64,000 bases of DNA from NCBI GenBank assembly GCA_963733265.1, contig CAVTCF010000003.1:558001-622000 (forward strand), read 5' to 3'. This stretch comes from PALSA-1006 sp963733265. GTDB taxonomy: Bacteria > Pseudomonadota > Gammaproteobacteria > Burkholderiales > Gallionellaceae. Of the stretch, positions 16,658 to 25,471 are shown in pieces. Each line of letters begins with the position of its first letter. Positions within the stretch are counted from its first letter, which is position 1. Made by a program: the position numbers and the translations under genes. Under the pieces are notes generated by a model, which saw nothing but the letters and a program-made list of their open reading frames with translations, made no database searches and was not told the origin of the DNA.

Positions 16658-17653
16658 ATGGCATTAGATACAGATAAAACTCTAACACCCATACCCATTG
16701 ATGCTGCGGCTATTGGAAACATAGTGCGTGATGAGATTGATCGACGCGATAAATACTTAGAGTTTGCTCAAGAACAAAACAAGAAAACCCACGAACTTTA
16801 CAAGACACTGTTTGCTGTTACCGGTAGTCTTCTATCAATTATTGCCGTATTTGCAGCCGTTTTTGGTTATAAATCGGTAAGTGATATGCGTACTGAAATG
16901 CGTGCCGATATGATAGAACATCGCCAAGAAATGAGACTCGAAGTCGGAGCTGAACTTGCACGTGATAAAAAAGCAATGGAAGAACTTCGAGTTGATGTGT
17001 CATTTGCTAAAGATGAAGCTCTCGCAGCACAGACCAAAGTGAAGGATTCCCTGAATAATGTACACAAAGAAGTAGAAGGCAGATTAAATACCGAGTTCAG
17101 TAGTGAAAATTTAAAGCAACTAATGAGAAGTGCCTCAACTGAAAAAGTAAAAGACATTGTTATTAAGGACATAGAACCAATAATTAACATCGAAACACTA
17201 ACAAATCGGGCTCTTGCAGACGACCGCCAAGCTTTTGACTACTTACAACAAATTAAACTTGGAAACGCGCCAGAATCTAAAAATCCTGATCTTCGCAAAA
17301 TCGCTGAATTTGTAACAGATAAAATTATCGAAGATAGCGAAGCTGACAAAATGGAATTTGCTAACCCAGATTTGAATGTAGTCGAGCATGGTTCAATCGC
17401 GGATATTATGGCTATTAAGAATCCCGTAATTCGCCAAATGTCGTTGGATAAGTTTTTGAACGAACATCCAAAAAATATCAACAGTGTTTTACCAATGTTG
17501 GTTGAGATGATAAAGGGCGATTCAAGTCTTACTGTTCTTTATGCGGCAGTAAAATGGTTCAACACTTTAACTAATCAAAAACACCCATTCAAATTTTATC
17601 AAGAAGTCGAAATCCAAAACTGGTGGGATAAAAACAAAGCTTCTTTCCAGTAA
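16658..17653 (+). CDS. Membrane-anchored coiled-coil protein of unknown function
   Basis: A 331-residue protein I cannot place in a family. The ATG at 16658 has GGAG seven bases upstream and is preferred to the in-frame TTG at 16646. Residues about 52-72 form one membrane segment (LFAVTGSLLSIIAVFAAVFGY). It is followed by a charged coiled coil (residues about 75-150, DMRTEMRADMIEHRQEMRLE) and a helical C-terminal domain with DIMAIKNPVIRQMSLDKFLN. Predicted topology is a short cytosolic N-terminus and a large C-terminal part, side undetermined. Codon use is more AT-rich than in the neighbouring housekeeping genes, hinting at acquisition. It stands alone between trxA and the methyltransferase cluster. 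Confidence 0.7.
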   Translation: MALDTDKTLTPIPIDAAAIGNIVRDEIDRRDKYLEFAQEQNKKTHELYKTLFAVTGSLLSIIAVFAAVFGYKSVSDMRTEMRADMIEHRQEMRLEVGAELARDKKAMEELRVDVSFAKDEALAAQTKVKDSLNNVHKEVEGRLNTEFSSENLKQLMRSASTEKVKDIVIKDIEPIINIETLTNRALADDRQAFDYLQQIKLGNAPESKNPDLRKIAEFVTDKIIEDSEADKMEFANPDLNVVEHGSIADIMAIKNPVIRQMSLDKFLNEHPKNINSVLPMLVEMIKGDSSLTVLYAAVKWFNTLTNQKHPFKFYQEVEIQNWWDKNKASFQ

Positions 17654-17831
17654 TTGCCAGTGGGCAGATTAGTTTAAGTAAAGCTGCCGCTCAGATATTC
17701 CACCTTGAGGAACTGGATTAGGTCGTTTTGAAACGTTAACCAAAATCTCAATCAACCACGAAATACGATTTGTCTGCCGGGTGAATTTTTTCAAAAGTTT
17801 ATCATCAACTACAAACTACGGATGCCTGATT

Positions 17832-18593
17832 TTACATTCGCCAAAGATAAAGTGTCGAATGATGCAAATCATCCACGCAGACAGTTTCATTCGGTGGATG
17901 ATCTTGTACCGCAAAGGTGTTGCTGATGAACACGCTGCCCGGCCGCATTTCCTGCTTTGCTTTGCGCCAGAGCGCATCCATGGGAACCGGCGAAAGATAG
18001 GCGAAGACGACATCGTATTTTGACAGATCACTATTCCACAAGCTGCCCCAATTTACGGAGCATTGTTTATGTTTTCCAAACTTGATACGCAACCAGCTCC
18101 ACAGGAAGGGCAGGGGCGCGGCTTCAACGCCATGGTAGCGCCCAAGCGGATGAGTCTGCGCGAGATGTGTTAATACGCCGCCGATGCCGGAACCCAGATC
18201 GATAAAGGTAAAAGGTTGTGCATCAGGTAATTTGGTTTCCAGTGCTTGCCAAACTTTATTGCTGGAAAGGTAGAGCGGCACTTGCGTGCGAAAAGTGCTC
18301 CAATAAACCACTAGCATGAGTATAAAAGCAATGAGGAAAACAACGGGCGGAATGTCGAGTGTCAACCCTAGCACCAAGGCGGGGGCAAAGATGAATTGAA
18401 TGATCAGCCACCAGCGCGCCAAACCGGCGATTTTGCTGATTGCGGCGGCAGTTGCTCCGCAAAGCAGTGCGAAGACAATGGGTGGAAGATGTAAAGCGAA
18501 AAGTTGCGCCGATATTACTACGAGAGAAAACGCTGCCAATTGCAGCAAGAGCGCGATGATTGAAGGTGGAAGTCTTTTTAAAATTGCGGTCAC
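17832..18593 (-). CDS. Membrane-anchored SAM-dependent methyltransferase
   Basis: A 253-residue protein. Residues 10-100 contain three or four hydrophobic segments (IIALLLQLAAFSLVVISAQL, IVFALLCGATAAAI, VVFLIAFILMLVVYW). Residues about 125-250 form a class I methyltransferase fold, with the SAM-binding glycine motif FIDLGSGIGGVLTHLA and the acidic strand YHGVEA. The substrate is unknown. Its ATG overlaps the DJ-1 gene's stop as ATGA, indicating translational coupling. Confidence 0.8.
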   Translation of the reverse strand: MTAILKRLPPSIIALLLQLAAFSLVVISAQLFALHLPPIVFALLCGATAAAISKIAGLARWWLIIQFIFAPALVLGLTLDIPPVVFLIAFILMLVVYWSTFRTQVPLYLSSNKVWQALETKLPDAQPFTFIDLGSGIGGVLTHLAQTHPLGRYHGVEAAPLPFLWSWLRIKFGKHKQCSVNWGSLWNSDLSKYDVVFAYLSPVPMDALWRKAKQEMRPGSVFISNTFAVQDHPPNETVCVDDLHHSTLYLWRM

Positions 18594-19135
18594 GCACGCA
18601 CCAAGCCTGCTTCGACTTCGTTACGCTTTGCTTTTCCGGCCAGAAGTTCAACCAATGTTAGTGCAAAGTCTATTGCAGTGCCGGGGCCGCGCGAGGTGAT
18701 GAGTTTGCCATCGCAAACAACGGCTGCGGGTTGTTGGTTTACGCTGGCAAATGAATTAAGAGATCCCGGGAAACTGGTTGCCTTTTTGCCATCCAGCAAG
18801 CCTGCGTGCGCAAGTACAGACGGAGCTGCGCAGATGGCGGTGACATACTTTCCTTGCGCGGACATACGTTTGAGCAAATTGATGACGCGTGCGTCTGCGT
18901 TGAGATTGTTGGTGCCCGGTTGTCCTCCGGGGAGCACGATCATGTCAAATTCTTGTAGCAATGCCTCTTCCAGCGTTGTGTCCGGCAGCAGCACCACCCC
19001 ACGGCTTGCGCGTACTGGTTGAGCATCCAGCCCTGCCGAGATAACTTCGATATCGGCTCGGCGCAGTATGTCTATCACTGTGACGGCTTCGATCTCTTCA
19101 CAACCTTGCGCGAGTGGAACTAGAACTTTGGGCAT
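18590..19135 (-). CDS. DJ-1/PfpI family protein (YajL-like)
   Basis: A 181-residue DJ-1 superfamily protein, probably cytosolic and linked to carbonyl or oxidative stress in this family. I chose ATG 19135 (MPKVLVPLAQGCEEIEAVT); the longer open frame upstream reads antisense to the PAP2 gene and is not family-like. The nucleophile-elbow cysteine is in YVTAICAAPSVLAHAGLL, and the conserved acid is in QGCEEIEA. The order GGQPGTNNL and TSRGPGTAIDFAL matches the YajL/ThiJ subgroup. It is coupled to the methyltransferase gene downstream. Confidence 0.9.
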   Translation of the reverse strand: MPKVLVPLAQGCEEIEAVTVIDILRRADIEVISAGLDAQPVRASRGVVLLPDTTLEEALLQEFDMIVLPGGQPGTNNLNADARVINLLKRMSAQGKYVTAICAAPSVLAHAGLLDGKKATSFPGSLNSFASVNQQPAAVVCDGKLITSRGPGTAIDFALTLVELLAGKAKRNEVEAGLVRA

Positions 19136-19157
19136 GAATAAGTTTATATTGTCCGAA

Positions 19158-19973
19158 TTAGAATTTGGCGTCAACACGCACACCGGTGTAGCCGGGTGCC
19201 ACATCAGGAACGATAGACAAAGTATTTTTTTTGTTACCGCGCAATTCTTTATTGTGGCTGACGATGCCTTTCCCGACCCATGTGCCAATGAAGGCGGAGG
19301 CAACCACGTCAGAGGCCCAGTGCGCATCGAGATACATACGCGCAACGCCCACCATTCCGGCAACGGAGTAGGCTGTGTACGCCACCCAAGGCTCATCATA
19401 GCTGGACGCGAACACCGACGCCAGTGTGAACGCTTCTGTTGTGTGGCCGGAAGGGAATGAACTATTGTTGTTAAGCCCTGTGTAACCTTGGTAGTCATCT
19501 GTATATTTGTTGTCGCGCGGACGATAGCGATTTACTGAAACTTTAAGTGTCTGATTAATCGTCGCCGAAATCAAACTTGCCGAGATAAGATCTTCGCCAA
19601 CTTGAGTTGTTTTTTCATTACCCGCAACGAGTCCGACTACATAAAATCCGCCCATGATGCCGAAGGCATAGCTCTGTCCAAAGTTCTGTACATCATTCAG
19701 GAAGGTGTTGCCGGGAGTTTGTTTGCGCATAAAATCGCGCATTGGCCTATCCACCAAGACTGCGGTACCTGCGACGGCTACACCCGCCCAAGCTAATTCT
19801 TTCCAATCCTGATTATCCCAGCGCGAAGGTGCGGTTGCCTCGTACTTTATATCATCGACGATGATCGTCCCAAAGCCGACCGTATCATTTGCATAGGATG
19901 GACGTATTGCAACCAGCATACACAGTGCTATGCAATAGATAGAAAAAATATTTATTCTCGATTTGGTGTTCAT
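19158..19973 (-). CDS. PAP2-family phosphatase, exported
   Basis: A 271-residue acid phosphatase/lipid phosphatase of the PAP2 superfamily. An N-terminal signal peptide (IFSIYCIALCMLVAIRPSYA) directs it to the envelope. The three PAP2 motifs are present: KVSVNRYRP, SSFPSGHT, and ARMYLDAHWASDV, where Ala replaces the more usual Ser before the Arg. Substrate may be a lipid phosphate or pyrophosphate; the sequence does not decide. It is 22 bases upstream of the DJ-1 gene. Confidence 0.88.
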   Translation of the reverse strand: MNTKSRINIFSIYCIALCMLVAIRPSYANDTVGFGTIIVDDIKYEATAPSRWDNQDWKELAWAGVAVAGTAVLVDRPMRDFMRKQTPGNTFLNDVQNFGQSYAFGIMGGFYVVGLVAGNEKTTQVGEDLISASLISATINQTLKVSVNRYRPRDNKYTDDYQGYTGLNNNSSFPSGHTTEAFTLASVFASSYDEPWVAYTAYSVAGMVGVARMYLDAHWASDVVASAFIGTWVGKGIVSHNKELRGNKKNTLSIVPDVAPGYTGVRVDAKF

Positions 19974-19989
19974 TGTTTATGTGGGTACC

Positions 19990-20478
19990 TTAGTCGCGGA
20001 AATTTTGATATTGCAAGGGGAAGTCGGTGATCGTTTTTTTAACGAACGCGATAGCGTCTTGCAAATCATCGCGGTTTTTTCCGGTAACGCGCACAGTGTC
20101 ACCTTGGATGCTGGCCTGAACTTTTAACTTGCTATCTTTGAGGTGCTTGACGATCTTTTTTGCCAGTTCGATTTCCACGCCGGTCTTTACTTCGCAACCG
20201 CGCTTAACCTTGTTGCCGCTGACTTTTTCGATTTTATCGCTGATCTCCATGCATTTGATGTCCACACCGCGCTTGCCCAGCTTGGTATTCAGAATGTCTT
20301 GTACCTGATCAAGCTGAAATTCATTGTCAGCCCATACCGTAAGCTTTAGTTCCGTTTGTTCAACGCGTGCATCCGAGCCTTTGAAGTCGAAGCGTGTGCT
20401 GACTTCTTTGTTGGTTTGTTCCAGTGCGTTTTTAACTTCGGTTTTATCTACTTCAGAAACGATGTCGAATGATGGCAT
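19990..20478 (-). CDS. yajQ: YajQ family cyclic-di-GMP-binding protein
   Basis: A 162-residue DUF520 protein. The N-terminus MPSFDIVSEVDKTEVKNAL and the KVQASIQGDTVRVTGKNRDD block are nearly invariant in the family. Some members bind cyclic di-GMP and act as transcriptional co-regulators; that is family knowledge, not shown here. ppnP lies 21 bases upstream on the same strand. Confidence 0.96.
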   Translation of the reverse strand: MPSFDIVSEVDKTEVKNALEQTNKEVSTRFDFKGSDARVEQTELKLTVWADNEFQLDQVQDILNTKLGKRGVDIKCMEISDKIEKVSGNKVKRGCEVKTGVEIELAKKIVKHLKDSKLKVQASIQGDTVRVTGKNRDDLQDAIAFVKKTITDFPLQYQNFRD

Positions 20479-20499
20479 GTTGCCCTCCCTTGTACTGAC

Positions 20500-20820
20500 T
20501 TAGCCAAAACTGCAAACGTAATGTGCTGCCTCTGCACCGGTATGGATTTCAAAGCTGCTCTTTGCGGCAACTTTAAAACTGCTGCCTTCGGCGTATGTTT
20601 TGAAAGCGGATTCTCCGGCGATCTTGACTTGGCTTGTCCCGCCACTGATTTCCATGAGTTCAGGCGCATCAACATTGAAGGTGAGCTGACTGTTGGGCAA
20701 TATTACCCCCACGGTTTTGCGTGAGCCATCCGGAAAAAATACAGAGTGCGAGACACATTTTCCGTCGAAAAATACATTGGCTTTTTTTCCGACGCTGACG
20801 TTATCGATTCTATCTGACAT
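20500..20820 (-). CDS. ppnP: Pyrimidine/purine nucleoside phosphorylase
   Basis: A 106-residue cupin of the YaiE/DUF1255 family, which phosphorolyses several nucleosides. Diagnostic stretches are the N-terminal NVSVGKKANVFFDGKCVSH, RKTVGVILPNSQLTF, and the C-terminal FEIHTGAEAAHYVCSF. It is slightly longer at the N-terminus than the E. coli protein. It lies between the macrodomain gene and yajQ, all on the minus strand. Confidence 0.92.
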   Translation of the reverse strand: MSDRIDNVSVGKKANVFFDGKCVSHSVFFPDGSRKTVGVILPNSQLTFNVDAPELMEISGGTSQVKIAGESAFKTYAEGSSFKVAAKSSFEIHTGAEAAHYVCSFG

Positions 20821-20852
20821 GCTGACCTTTCTTTTGCGCGATTAATTAATTC

Positions 20853-21344
20853 TTACTTTGTTGGTTCATTGGCTTTGACGCCTTTTTGATAGTTGGTATA
20901 GACGTAAACCGGTATGTTGAGGTCGCCAAGATGCTTTTCGATTAGCGGTTTTATCTCATTCCAATCTAGGCCACCCACGCCGCAAGCCAAACGAGGCAGT
21001 GCAAGACTACCGACTTTTTCTTTAAGTGCAAAATTGCGCAGAGCGTGCAATGAGTGATTCACATGGCTGACGGTGGCATGGCCGGGTTTACTGCCATGAG
21101 CATACGCCGCATCTTGCGTGAAGAGGCTGACGAGAAAGCGGCCATCGGCACTCATCCACGTCCACAACTCGCCGGATTTCGGGTGCTTGGTTTGGCAATA
21201 GTGGCGAAAATCTTTGTACATGGCAGGCATGCGCTCGCGCAGTTGCAACGCGAGGCCTTGATGAAAATCATCATTTGGCGCAACGCCCTGCACGATTGCC
21301 TTTGCCTTGCTTAATAAAATGTCACCGCTTAGTTCGTGAAGCAT
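20853..21344 (-). CDS. Macrodomain protein (ADP-ribose hydrolase type)
   Basis: A 163-residue macrodomain. The opening strand and loop LHELSGDILLSKAKAIVQGV, the substrate-loop region FHQGLALQLRERMP, and the LPRLACGVGGLDWNEIKPLI segment match the single-domain macroproteins that bind or remove ADP-ribose, closest in style to the TARG1/DarG type. No DarT-like toxin gene adjoins, so a toxin-antitoxin role is not supported. The cytosolic role could be ADP-ribose or O-acetyl-ADP-ribose processing. Confidence 0.85.
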   Translation of the reverse strand: MLHELSGDILLSKAKAIVQGVAPNDDFHQGLALQLRERMPAMYKDFRHYCQTKHPKSGELWTWMSADGRFLVSLFTQDAAYAHGSKPGHATVSHVNHSLHALRNFALKEKVGSLALPRLACGVGGLDWNEIKPLIEKHLGDLNIPVYVYTNYQKGVKANEPTK

Positions 21345-21360
21345 GATGACTCCTAATTTA

Positions 21361-21527
21361 AATTCCCTCCCCCTTGCAGGGGGAGGGGTAGGGAGGGGGG
21401 TAGAAACGTGAACATATTACTGCTTTAACCCCCATCCGAGCGTGTGTTGTTGGGGCGTATGCCCCTTAAAACCACGGCCTACCCCTTGCGGGTGTAGCCT
21501 TCCCCCTGAAAAGGGGAAGGATCAATC
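21361..21527 (-). repeat. Palindromic dispersed repeat downstream of argG (copy B)
   Basis: This is the longer copy of the element in mtnA, in reverse orientation. A CCCTCCCCCTTGCA/GGGGGAGGG hairpin comes first, then a CCCCCATCC segment, a middle part containing GGGGCGTATGCCCC, and a distal hairpin CCTTCCCCCTGAAAAGGGGAAGG. Copy A lacks about 60 bases of the middle part. It lies between argG and the macrodomain gene and may act as a terminator for argG. Confidence 0.8.
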
Positions 21528-22752
21528 ATTTTTTGTTGCGCAAATTCGCAGCAATGCGCAAGCGCAGCGCATTCAGCTTAATAAAGCCGCCGGCATCTTT
21601 TTGGTCGTACGCGCCTTTGTCATCTTCAAACGTGGCAATCGTCGGATCAAAAAGTGAGTCAGTCTTGGAATCGCGCCCGACTACAATGACATTCCCTTTA
21701 TAGAGTTTGACGCGCACCCAGCCGTTCACCGTGCTTTGGGTTTGGTCAATCAGAGTTTGCAGCGCTTTGCGTTCAGGGCTCCACCAGTAGCCGTTGTAAA
21801 TGATGCTGGCATAACGCGGCATCAGATCATCTTTCAGATGCGCGACTTCGCGATCCAGAGTGATGGACTCGATAGCACGGTGCGCCTTGAGAATAATGGT
21901 GCCGCCGGGGGTTTCATAACAACCGCGAGACTTCATGCCGACATAGCGATTTTCCACCAGGTCGAGGCGACCGATGCCGTGTTTGCCGCCCAATTCGTTC
22001 AGTTTGGTTAGCACAGATGCGGGCGACAATGCTGTGCCATTGAGGGCAACAATATCGCCGTTCTTGAATTCGATGTCGAGATACTCGGCAGCATCCGGTG
22101 CTTTTTCCGGTGACACTGTCCAGCGCCACATGCTTTCTTCCGCTTCGGCAGCGGGATTTTCCAGATGGCGACCTTCAAAACTGATGTGCAGCAGGTTCGC
22201 GTCCATGGAATAGGGCGAGCCGCCATTTTTGTGTTTCATATCGATCGGGATGCCGTGCTTTTCAGCATAATCCAGCAATTTCTCGCGCGACAACAAATCC
22301 CATTCGCGCCACGGTGCGATCACTTTGATGCCGGGTTTCAGCGCATAGGCGCCGAGCTCGAAACGTACCTGGTCGTTGCCCTTGCCGGTTGCGCCGTGAG
22401 CGATAGCCTGTGCGCCGGTTTTGTTGACGATGTCGATCAAACGCTTGGCAATGAGCGGACGAGCAATGGAGGTGCCGAGAAGGTATTCGCCTTCGTAAAC
22501 AGTGTTGGCACGAAACATCGGAAATACAAAGTCACGCACGAATTCTTCGCGCAGGTCGTCAATAAAAATATTCTCGGGTTTGATGCCGAATTTCAGCGCT
22601 TTTTGACGTGCCGGTTCCAGTTCTTCACCCTGACCCAAATCGGCGGTAAAAGTGACTACTTCACATTGATAAGTGTCTTGCAGCCACTTGAGGATGACTG
22701 AGGTATCCAGACCGCCGGAATAGGCCAGGACGACTTTTTTGATTTCGCTCAT
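21526..22752 (-). CDS. argG: Argininosuccinate synthase
   Basis: Joins citrulline and aspartate with ATP hydrolysis in arginine synthesis. I chose the ATG at 22752 (MSEIKKVVLAYSGGLDTSVI), giving 408 residues; the open frame extends 13 codons upstream without family likeness. The ATP loop AYSGGLDTS, ATGKGNDQVRFELG and SPYSMDANLLH are present. Last gene of the argD-argF-argG series; a palindromic repeat overlaps its stop region. Confidence 0.97.
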   Translation of the reverse strand: MSEIKKVVLAYSGGLDTSVILKWLQDTYQCEVVTFTADLGQGEELEPARQKALKFGIKPENIFIDDLREEFVRDFVFPMFRANTVYEGEYLLGTSIARPLIAKRLIDIVNKTGAQAIAHGATGKGNDQVRFELGAYALKPGIKVIAPWREWDLLSREKLLDYAEKHGIPIDMKHKNGGSPYSMDANLLHISFEGRHLENPAAEAEESMWRWTVSPEKAPDAAEYLDIEFKNGDIVALNGTALSPASVLTKLNELGGKHGIGRLDLVENRYVGMKSRGCYETPGGTIILKAHRAIESITLDREVAHLKDDLMPRYASIIYNGYWWSPERKALQTLIDQTQSTVNGWVRVKLYKGNVIVVGRDSKTDSLFDPTIATFEDDKGAYDQKDAGGFIKLNALRLRIAANLRNKK

Positions 22753-22853
22753 TCTTTTGTATTTCTCCATCGTGGGGTGGCGATATGCCACCGATTGTAA
22801 ATAATTATTTCAAGCCGCGTTTGCTGCTAATCTATTTGGCAAAACGTGCTTTA

Positions 22854-23780
22854 TCAATCCAGTTTGCCCAAGAGCAAATATTCCATCAGTGCTTTCTGGA
22901 CATGCAAACGATTTTCGGCCTCATCCCAAACTACAGATTGAGGGCCGTCGATGACTTCTGCAGAGACTTCTTCTCCCCGATGTGCGGGAAGGCAATGCAG
23001 GAAGATCGCATCTTTTGCAGCCACGCGCATCATGTCGCCATCAACTTGCCAATCGGCGAAGTCCTTTATACGCTCGTCATTTTCTGCTTCAAAACCCATT
23101 GATGTCCATACATCGGTGGATACCAGATCAGCCCCGAGTGCGGCTTGCATGGGGTCGGTGAATTCTTCGTAATTGTCCTCGCCAAACAATCCGGCACGCT
23201 CCGGTTCAACTTCATAACCGGGAGGCGTGGAGACATGCACGTTGAAGTCCAATATTTCGGCAGCCTGCAGCCAGGTGTTGCACATATTGTTGGAATCACC
23301 GATCCAAGCCACGGTTTTGCCCGTGATCGAGCCGCGATGTTCAACGTAGGTGTAGATGTCGGCTAATACCTGGCAAGGGTGATATTCATTGGTGAGACCA
23401 TTGATTACCGGCACGCGTGAGTTGCGGGCAAAACGCTCGATGATGTCTTGTTCAAAAGTTCTAATCATCACAATGTCGCTCATGCGCGAAATGACTTGCC
23501 CCGCATCTTCAACGGGTTCGCCACGTCCCAATTGCGAATCGCGCGTGTTCAGGTAGATGGCCGAACCGCCGAGTTGATGCATGCCCGCTTCAAACGACAA
23601 GCGCGTGCGCGTACTGGCTTTTTCGAAGATCATCACCAGTGTGCGGTCTTCCAGCGGCCAGTATTTTTCGTATGATTTAAATTTTTTCTTGATAACGCGA
23701 GTGCGCTCGAACAGGTATTCGAGCTCATCCCGGCTCAGGTCTTTAAATTGCAGAAAATGTTTGAGAGGATGGCTGCCCAT
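22854..23780 (-). CDS. argF: Ornithine carbamoyltransferase
   Basis: Converts ornithine and carbamoyl phosphate to citrulline. The start at ATG 23780 (MGSHPLKHFLQF) has AGGAG eight bases upstream and begins two bases after the argD stop. Carbamoyl-phosphate motif STRTR (FEKASTRTRLSFEAGMHQLG), HPCQVLAD, and the ornithine-binding HCLPAHRGEEVS loop are present. 308 residues, the normal length for the anabolic type. Confidence 0.96.
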   Translation of the reverse strand: MGSHPLKHFLQFKDLSRDELEYLFERTRVIKKKFKSYEKYWPLEDRTLVMIFEKASTRTRLSFEAGMHQLGGSAIYLNTRDSQLGRGEPVEDAGQVISRMSDIVMIRTFEQDIIERFARNSRVPVINGLTNEYHPCQVLADIYTYVEHRGSITGKTVAWIGDSNNMCNTWLQAAEILDFNVHVSTPPGYEVEPERAGLFGEDNYEEFTDPMQAALGADLVSTDVWTSMGFEAENDERIKDFADWQVDGDMMRVAAKDAIFLHCLPAHRGEEVSAEVIDGPQSVVWDEAENRLHVQKALMEYLLLGKLD

Positions 23781-23782
23781 AT

Positions 23783-24958
23783 TTACTCCTGGGCAAGAAA
23801 TTCCGTGATCAGCGGGCACAGCGTATCCAGCAACTGTTGCGCTTCTTCTTGCGAAAAAATGAGCGGCGGTAACAAGCGGATCACGTTATCTGCGGTCACG
23901 TTTATCAACAGACCAATCGCCAAAGCCTTGGCGACGATCTCCGCGCAGGGTTTGTCGAGCTCGATGCCTAATATCAAGCCCTGGCCCCGAATAGCGACTA
24001 TGCCTTTGACTCCGCTTAGACGCGCTTGGAGTTGTTGCTTGATCCATGCTCCCAGCGTGGCGGCATGATCGAGCAGTTTATCCTGTTCCATGATGTTCAG
24101 CGTGGTCAACGCGGCTGTACTTGCCAGCGGATTGCCGCCGAAAGTCGAACCGTGATTGCCCGGTTTGAAGGTGCCAGCCGCTTTGCCAGCCGCCAGACAT
24201 GCGCCAATTGGCACGCCGGAACCCAGACCTTTGGCCAGAGTCATTACGTCAGGCAGGATGTCGGTGTATTGAAACGCGAACCACTTGCCAGTTCTGCCCA
24301 TGCCGCATTGAACTTCGTCCAACATCAGCAACCACTCGTGCTCGTCGCAAATCTTGCGCAAGCCATGCAGATAGTCGATATCCAGCGTGCGAATGCCACC
24401 TTCACCCTGAATCGGCTCAACCAGTACGGCGACGATATTGGGTGTGTGCGAGGCAACGGTGCGGATTGCTTCCAGATCGTTGTAAGGTACACGCACAAAG
24501 CCTTTTACCAGCGGTTCAAAGCCAGCTTGCACTTTGCGATTACCGGTAGCTGAAAGTGTTGCCAGAGTGCGGCCGTGGAAAGCTTTTTCCATCACGATAA
24601 TGGTGGGAGTGTCGATGCCGCGCTGATTGCCGTACATACGCGCCAATTTGATAGCCGCTTCATTGGCCTCGCAGCCGGAGTTGCACAGGAATACTTCCTG
24701 CAATTTTGAGAGTTCGCACAATTTATCGGCAAGCAACTCTTGCTCGCGCACTTGGTAAACGTTGGAGGTGTGAATTAACTTGCCGATCTGCGCGGTAAGT
24801 GCGGCGGTAAATTTCGGGTGGGCATGCCCCAGTGTGTTCACCGCAATACCGGAGAGAGCATCCAAATAACGCTTGCCATCGGTGTCCCAAAGCCAAGCGC
24901 CTTCCCCGTGGGTAAAGGTGACGGGTTGACGATTATAGGTGTTCATCAAATGTGACAT
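23783..24958 (-). CDS. argD: Acetylornithine aminotransferase
   Basis: PLP-dependent transaminase of arginine synthesis (391 residues). I prefer ATG 24958 (MSHLMNTYNRQPVTF) with AAGGGAAAG upstream. Motifs: FLCNSGCEANEAAIKLAR, EPIQGEGGI, LMLDEVQCGMGRTG, and the PLP lysine in MTLAKGLGSGVPIGA. It is followed by argF after two bases, so the pair is one operon. Upstream is the rpsT terminator. Confidence 0.95.
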   Translation of the reverse strand: MSHLMNTYNRQPVTFTHGEGAWLWDTDGKRYLDALSGIAVNTLGHAHPKFTAALTAQIGKLIHTSNVYQVREQELLADKLCELSKLQEVFLCNSGCEANEAAIKLARMYGNQRGIDTPTIIVMEKAFHGRTLATLSATGNRKVQAGFEPLVKGFVRVPYNDLEAIRTVASHTPNIVAVLVEPIQGEGGIRTLDIDYLHGLRKICDEHEWLLMLDEVQCGMGRTGKWFAFQYTDILPDVMTLAKGLGSGVPIGACLAAGKAAGTFKPGNHGSTFGGNPLASTAALTTLNIMEQDKLLDHAATLGAWIKQQLQARLSGVKGIVAIRGQGLILGIELDKPCAEIVAKALAIGLLINVTADNVIRLLPPLIFSQEEAQQLLDTLCPLITEFLAQE

Positions 24959-25006
24959 AGCAAGCTTTCCCTTTGTTACAGCTCTGAAATGTTTAAAGCA
25001 CAAACG

Positions 25007-25036
25007 AAAAAGGCCGACTGCTTCGTCGGCCTTTTT
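25007..25036 (-). terminator. Intrinsic terminator downstream of rpsT
   Basis: AAAAAGGCCGAC (25007-25018) and GTCGGCCTTTTT (25025-25036) form a perfect 12-bp stem with a 6-base loop and T tracts on both strands. It ends rpsT and separates it from argD, which therefore needs its own promoter in the short gap. Confidence 0.93.
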
Positions 25037-25062
25037 GTCGCAGTATTATCGTCTGCAATAAA

Positions 25063-25326
25063 TCAGGCCATCGCCTTGATAGCGGCGGACAAGCGACTCT
25101 TATGGCGGGCAGCTTTATTTTTGTGCACGATTTTTTTGTCGGCAATGGAGTCAACTACGCTGGTTGACTCGTTAAATACGGCTTGTGCTGCAGCTTTGTC
25201 TCCAGCCTCGATTGCCTTTGCTACCTTCTTGATTGCAGTACGCAATTCTGAGCGCAAGCTGGTATTATGCTCACGTTGTTTAACTGATTGTCTTGCACGC
25301 TTTCTGGCTTGTGCGCTATTTGCCAT
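25063..25326 (-). CDS. rpsT: 30S ribosomal protein S20
   Basis: An 87-residue S20 that binds 16S rRNA early in 30S assembly. The N-terminus MANSAQARKRARQSVKQREHN and the C-terminal NKAARHKSRLSAAI are diagnostic. It is followed by a strong terminator and is divergent from murJ, a common proteobacterial arrangement. Confidence 0.98.
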   Translation of the reverse strand: MANSAQARKRARQSVKQREHNTSLRSELRTAIKKVAKAIEAGDKAAAQAVFNESTSVVDSIADKKIVHKNKAARHKSRLSAAIKAMA

Positions 25327-25471
25327 GCTGGCTCCTTGAGAATTCGTCTTGCGTTAAAAGTCGCGCATTATAGAAAGAGTGGCGGGATTTTGCAACCTCA
25401 ATGTAAGTTTGAGCGTAAAAGCGGGTAGAAAACCCAGAATTGGCGCCCAACGCCAGCCGGTTTGGCAAAAT

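Noticed and set aside
19136..19498. N-terminal extension of the DJ-1 protein by about 121 residues
   Set aside because: The extension reads across the PAP2 gene in another frame on the same strand and has no family likeness; MPKVLVPLAQG at 19135 is the normal start.
20853..21344. Macrodomain gene as the DarG half of a DarTG toxin-antitoxin pair
   Set aside because: No DarT-like ADP-ribosyltransferase gene lies on either side; the neighbours are ppnP and argG.
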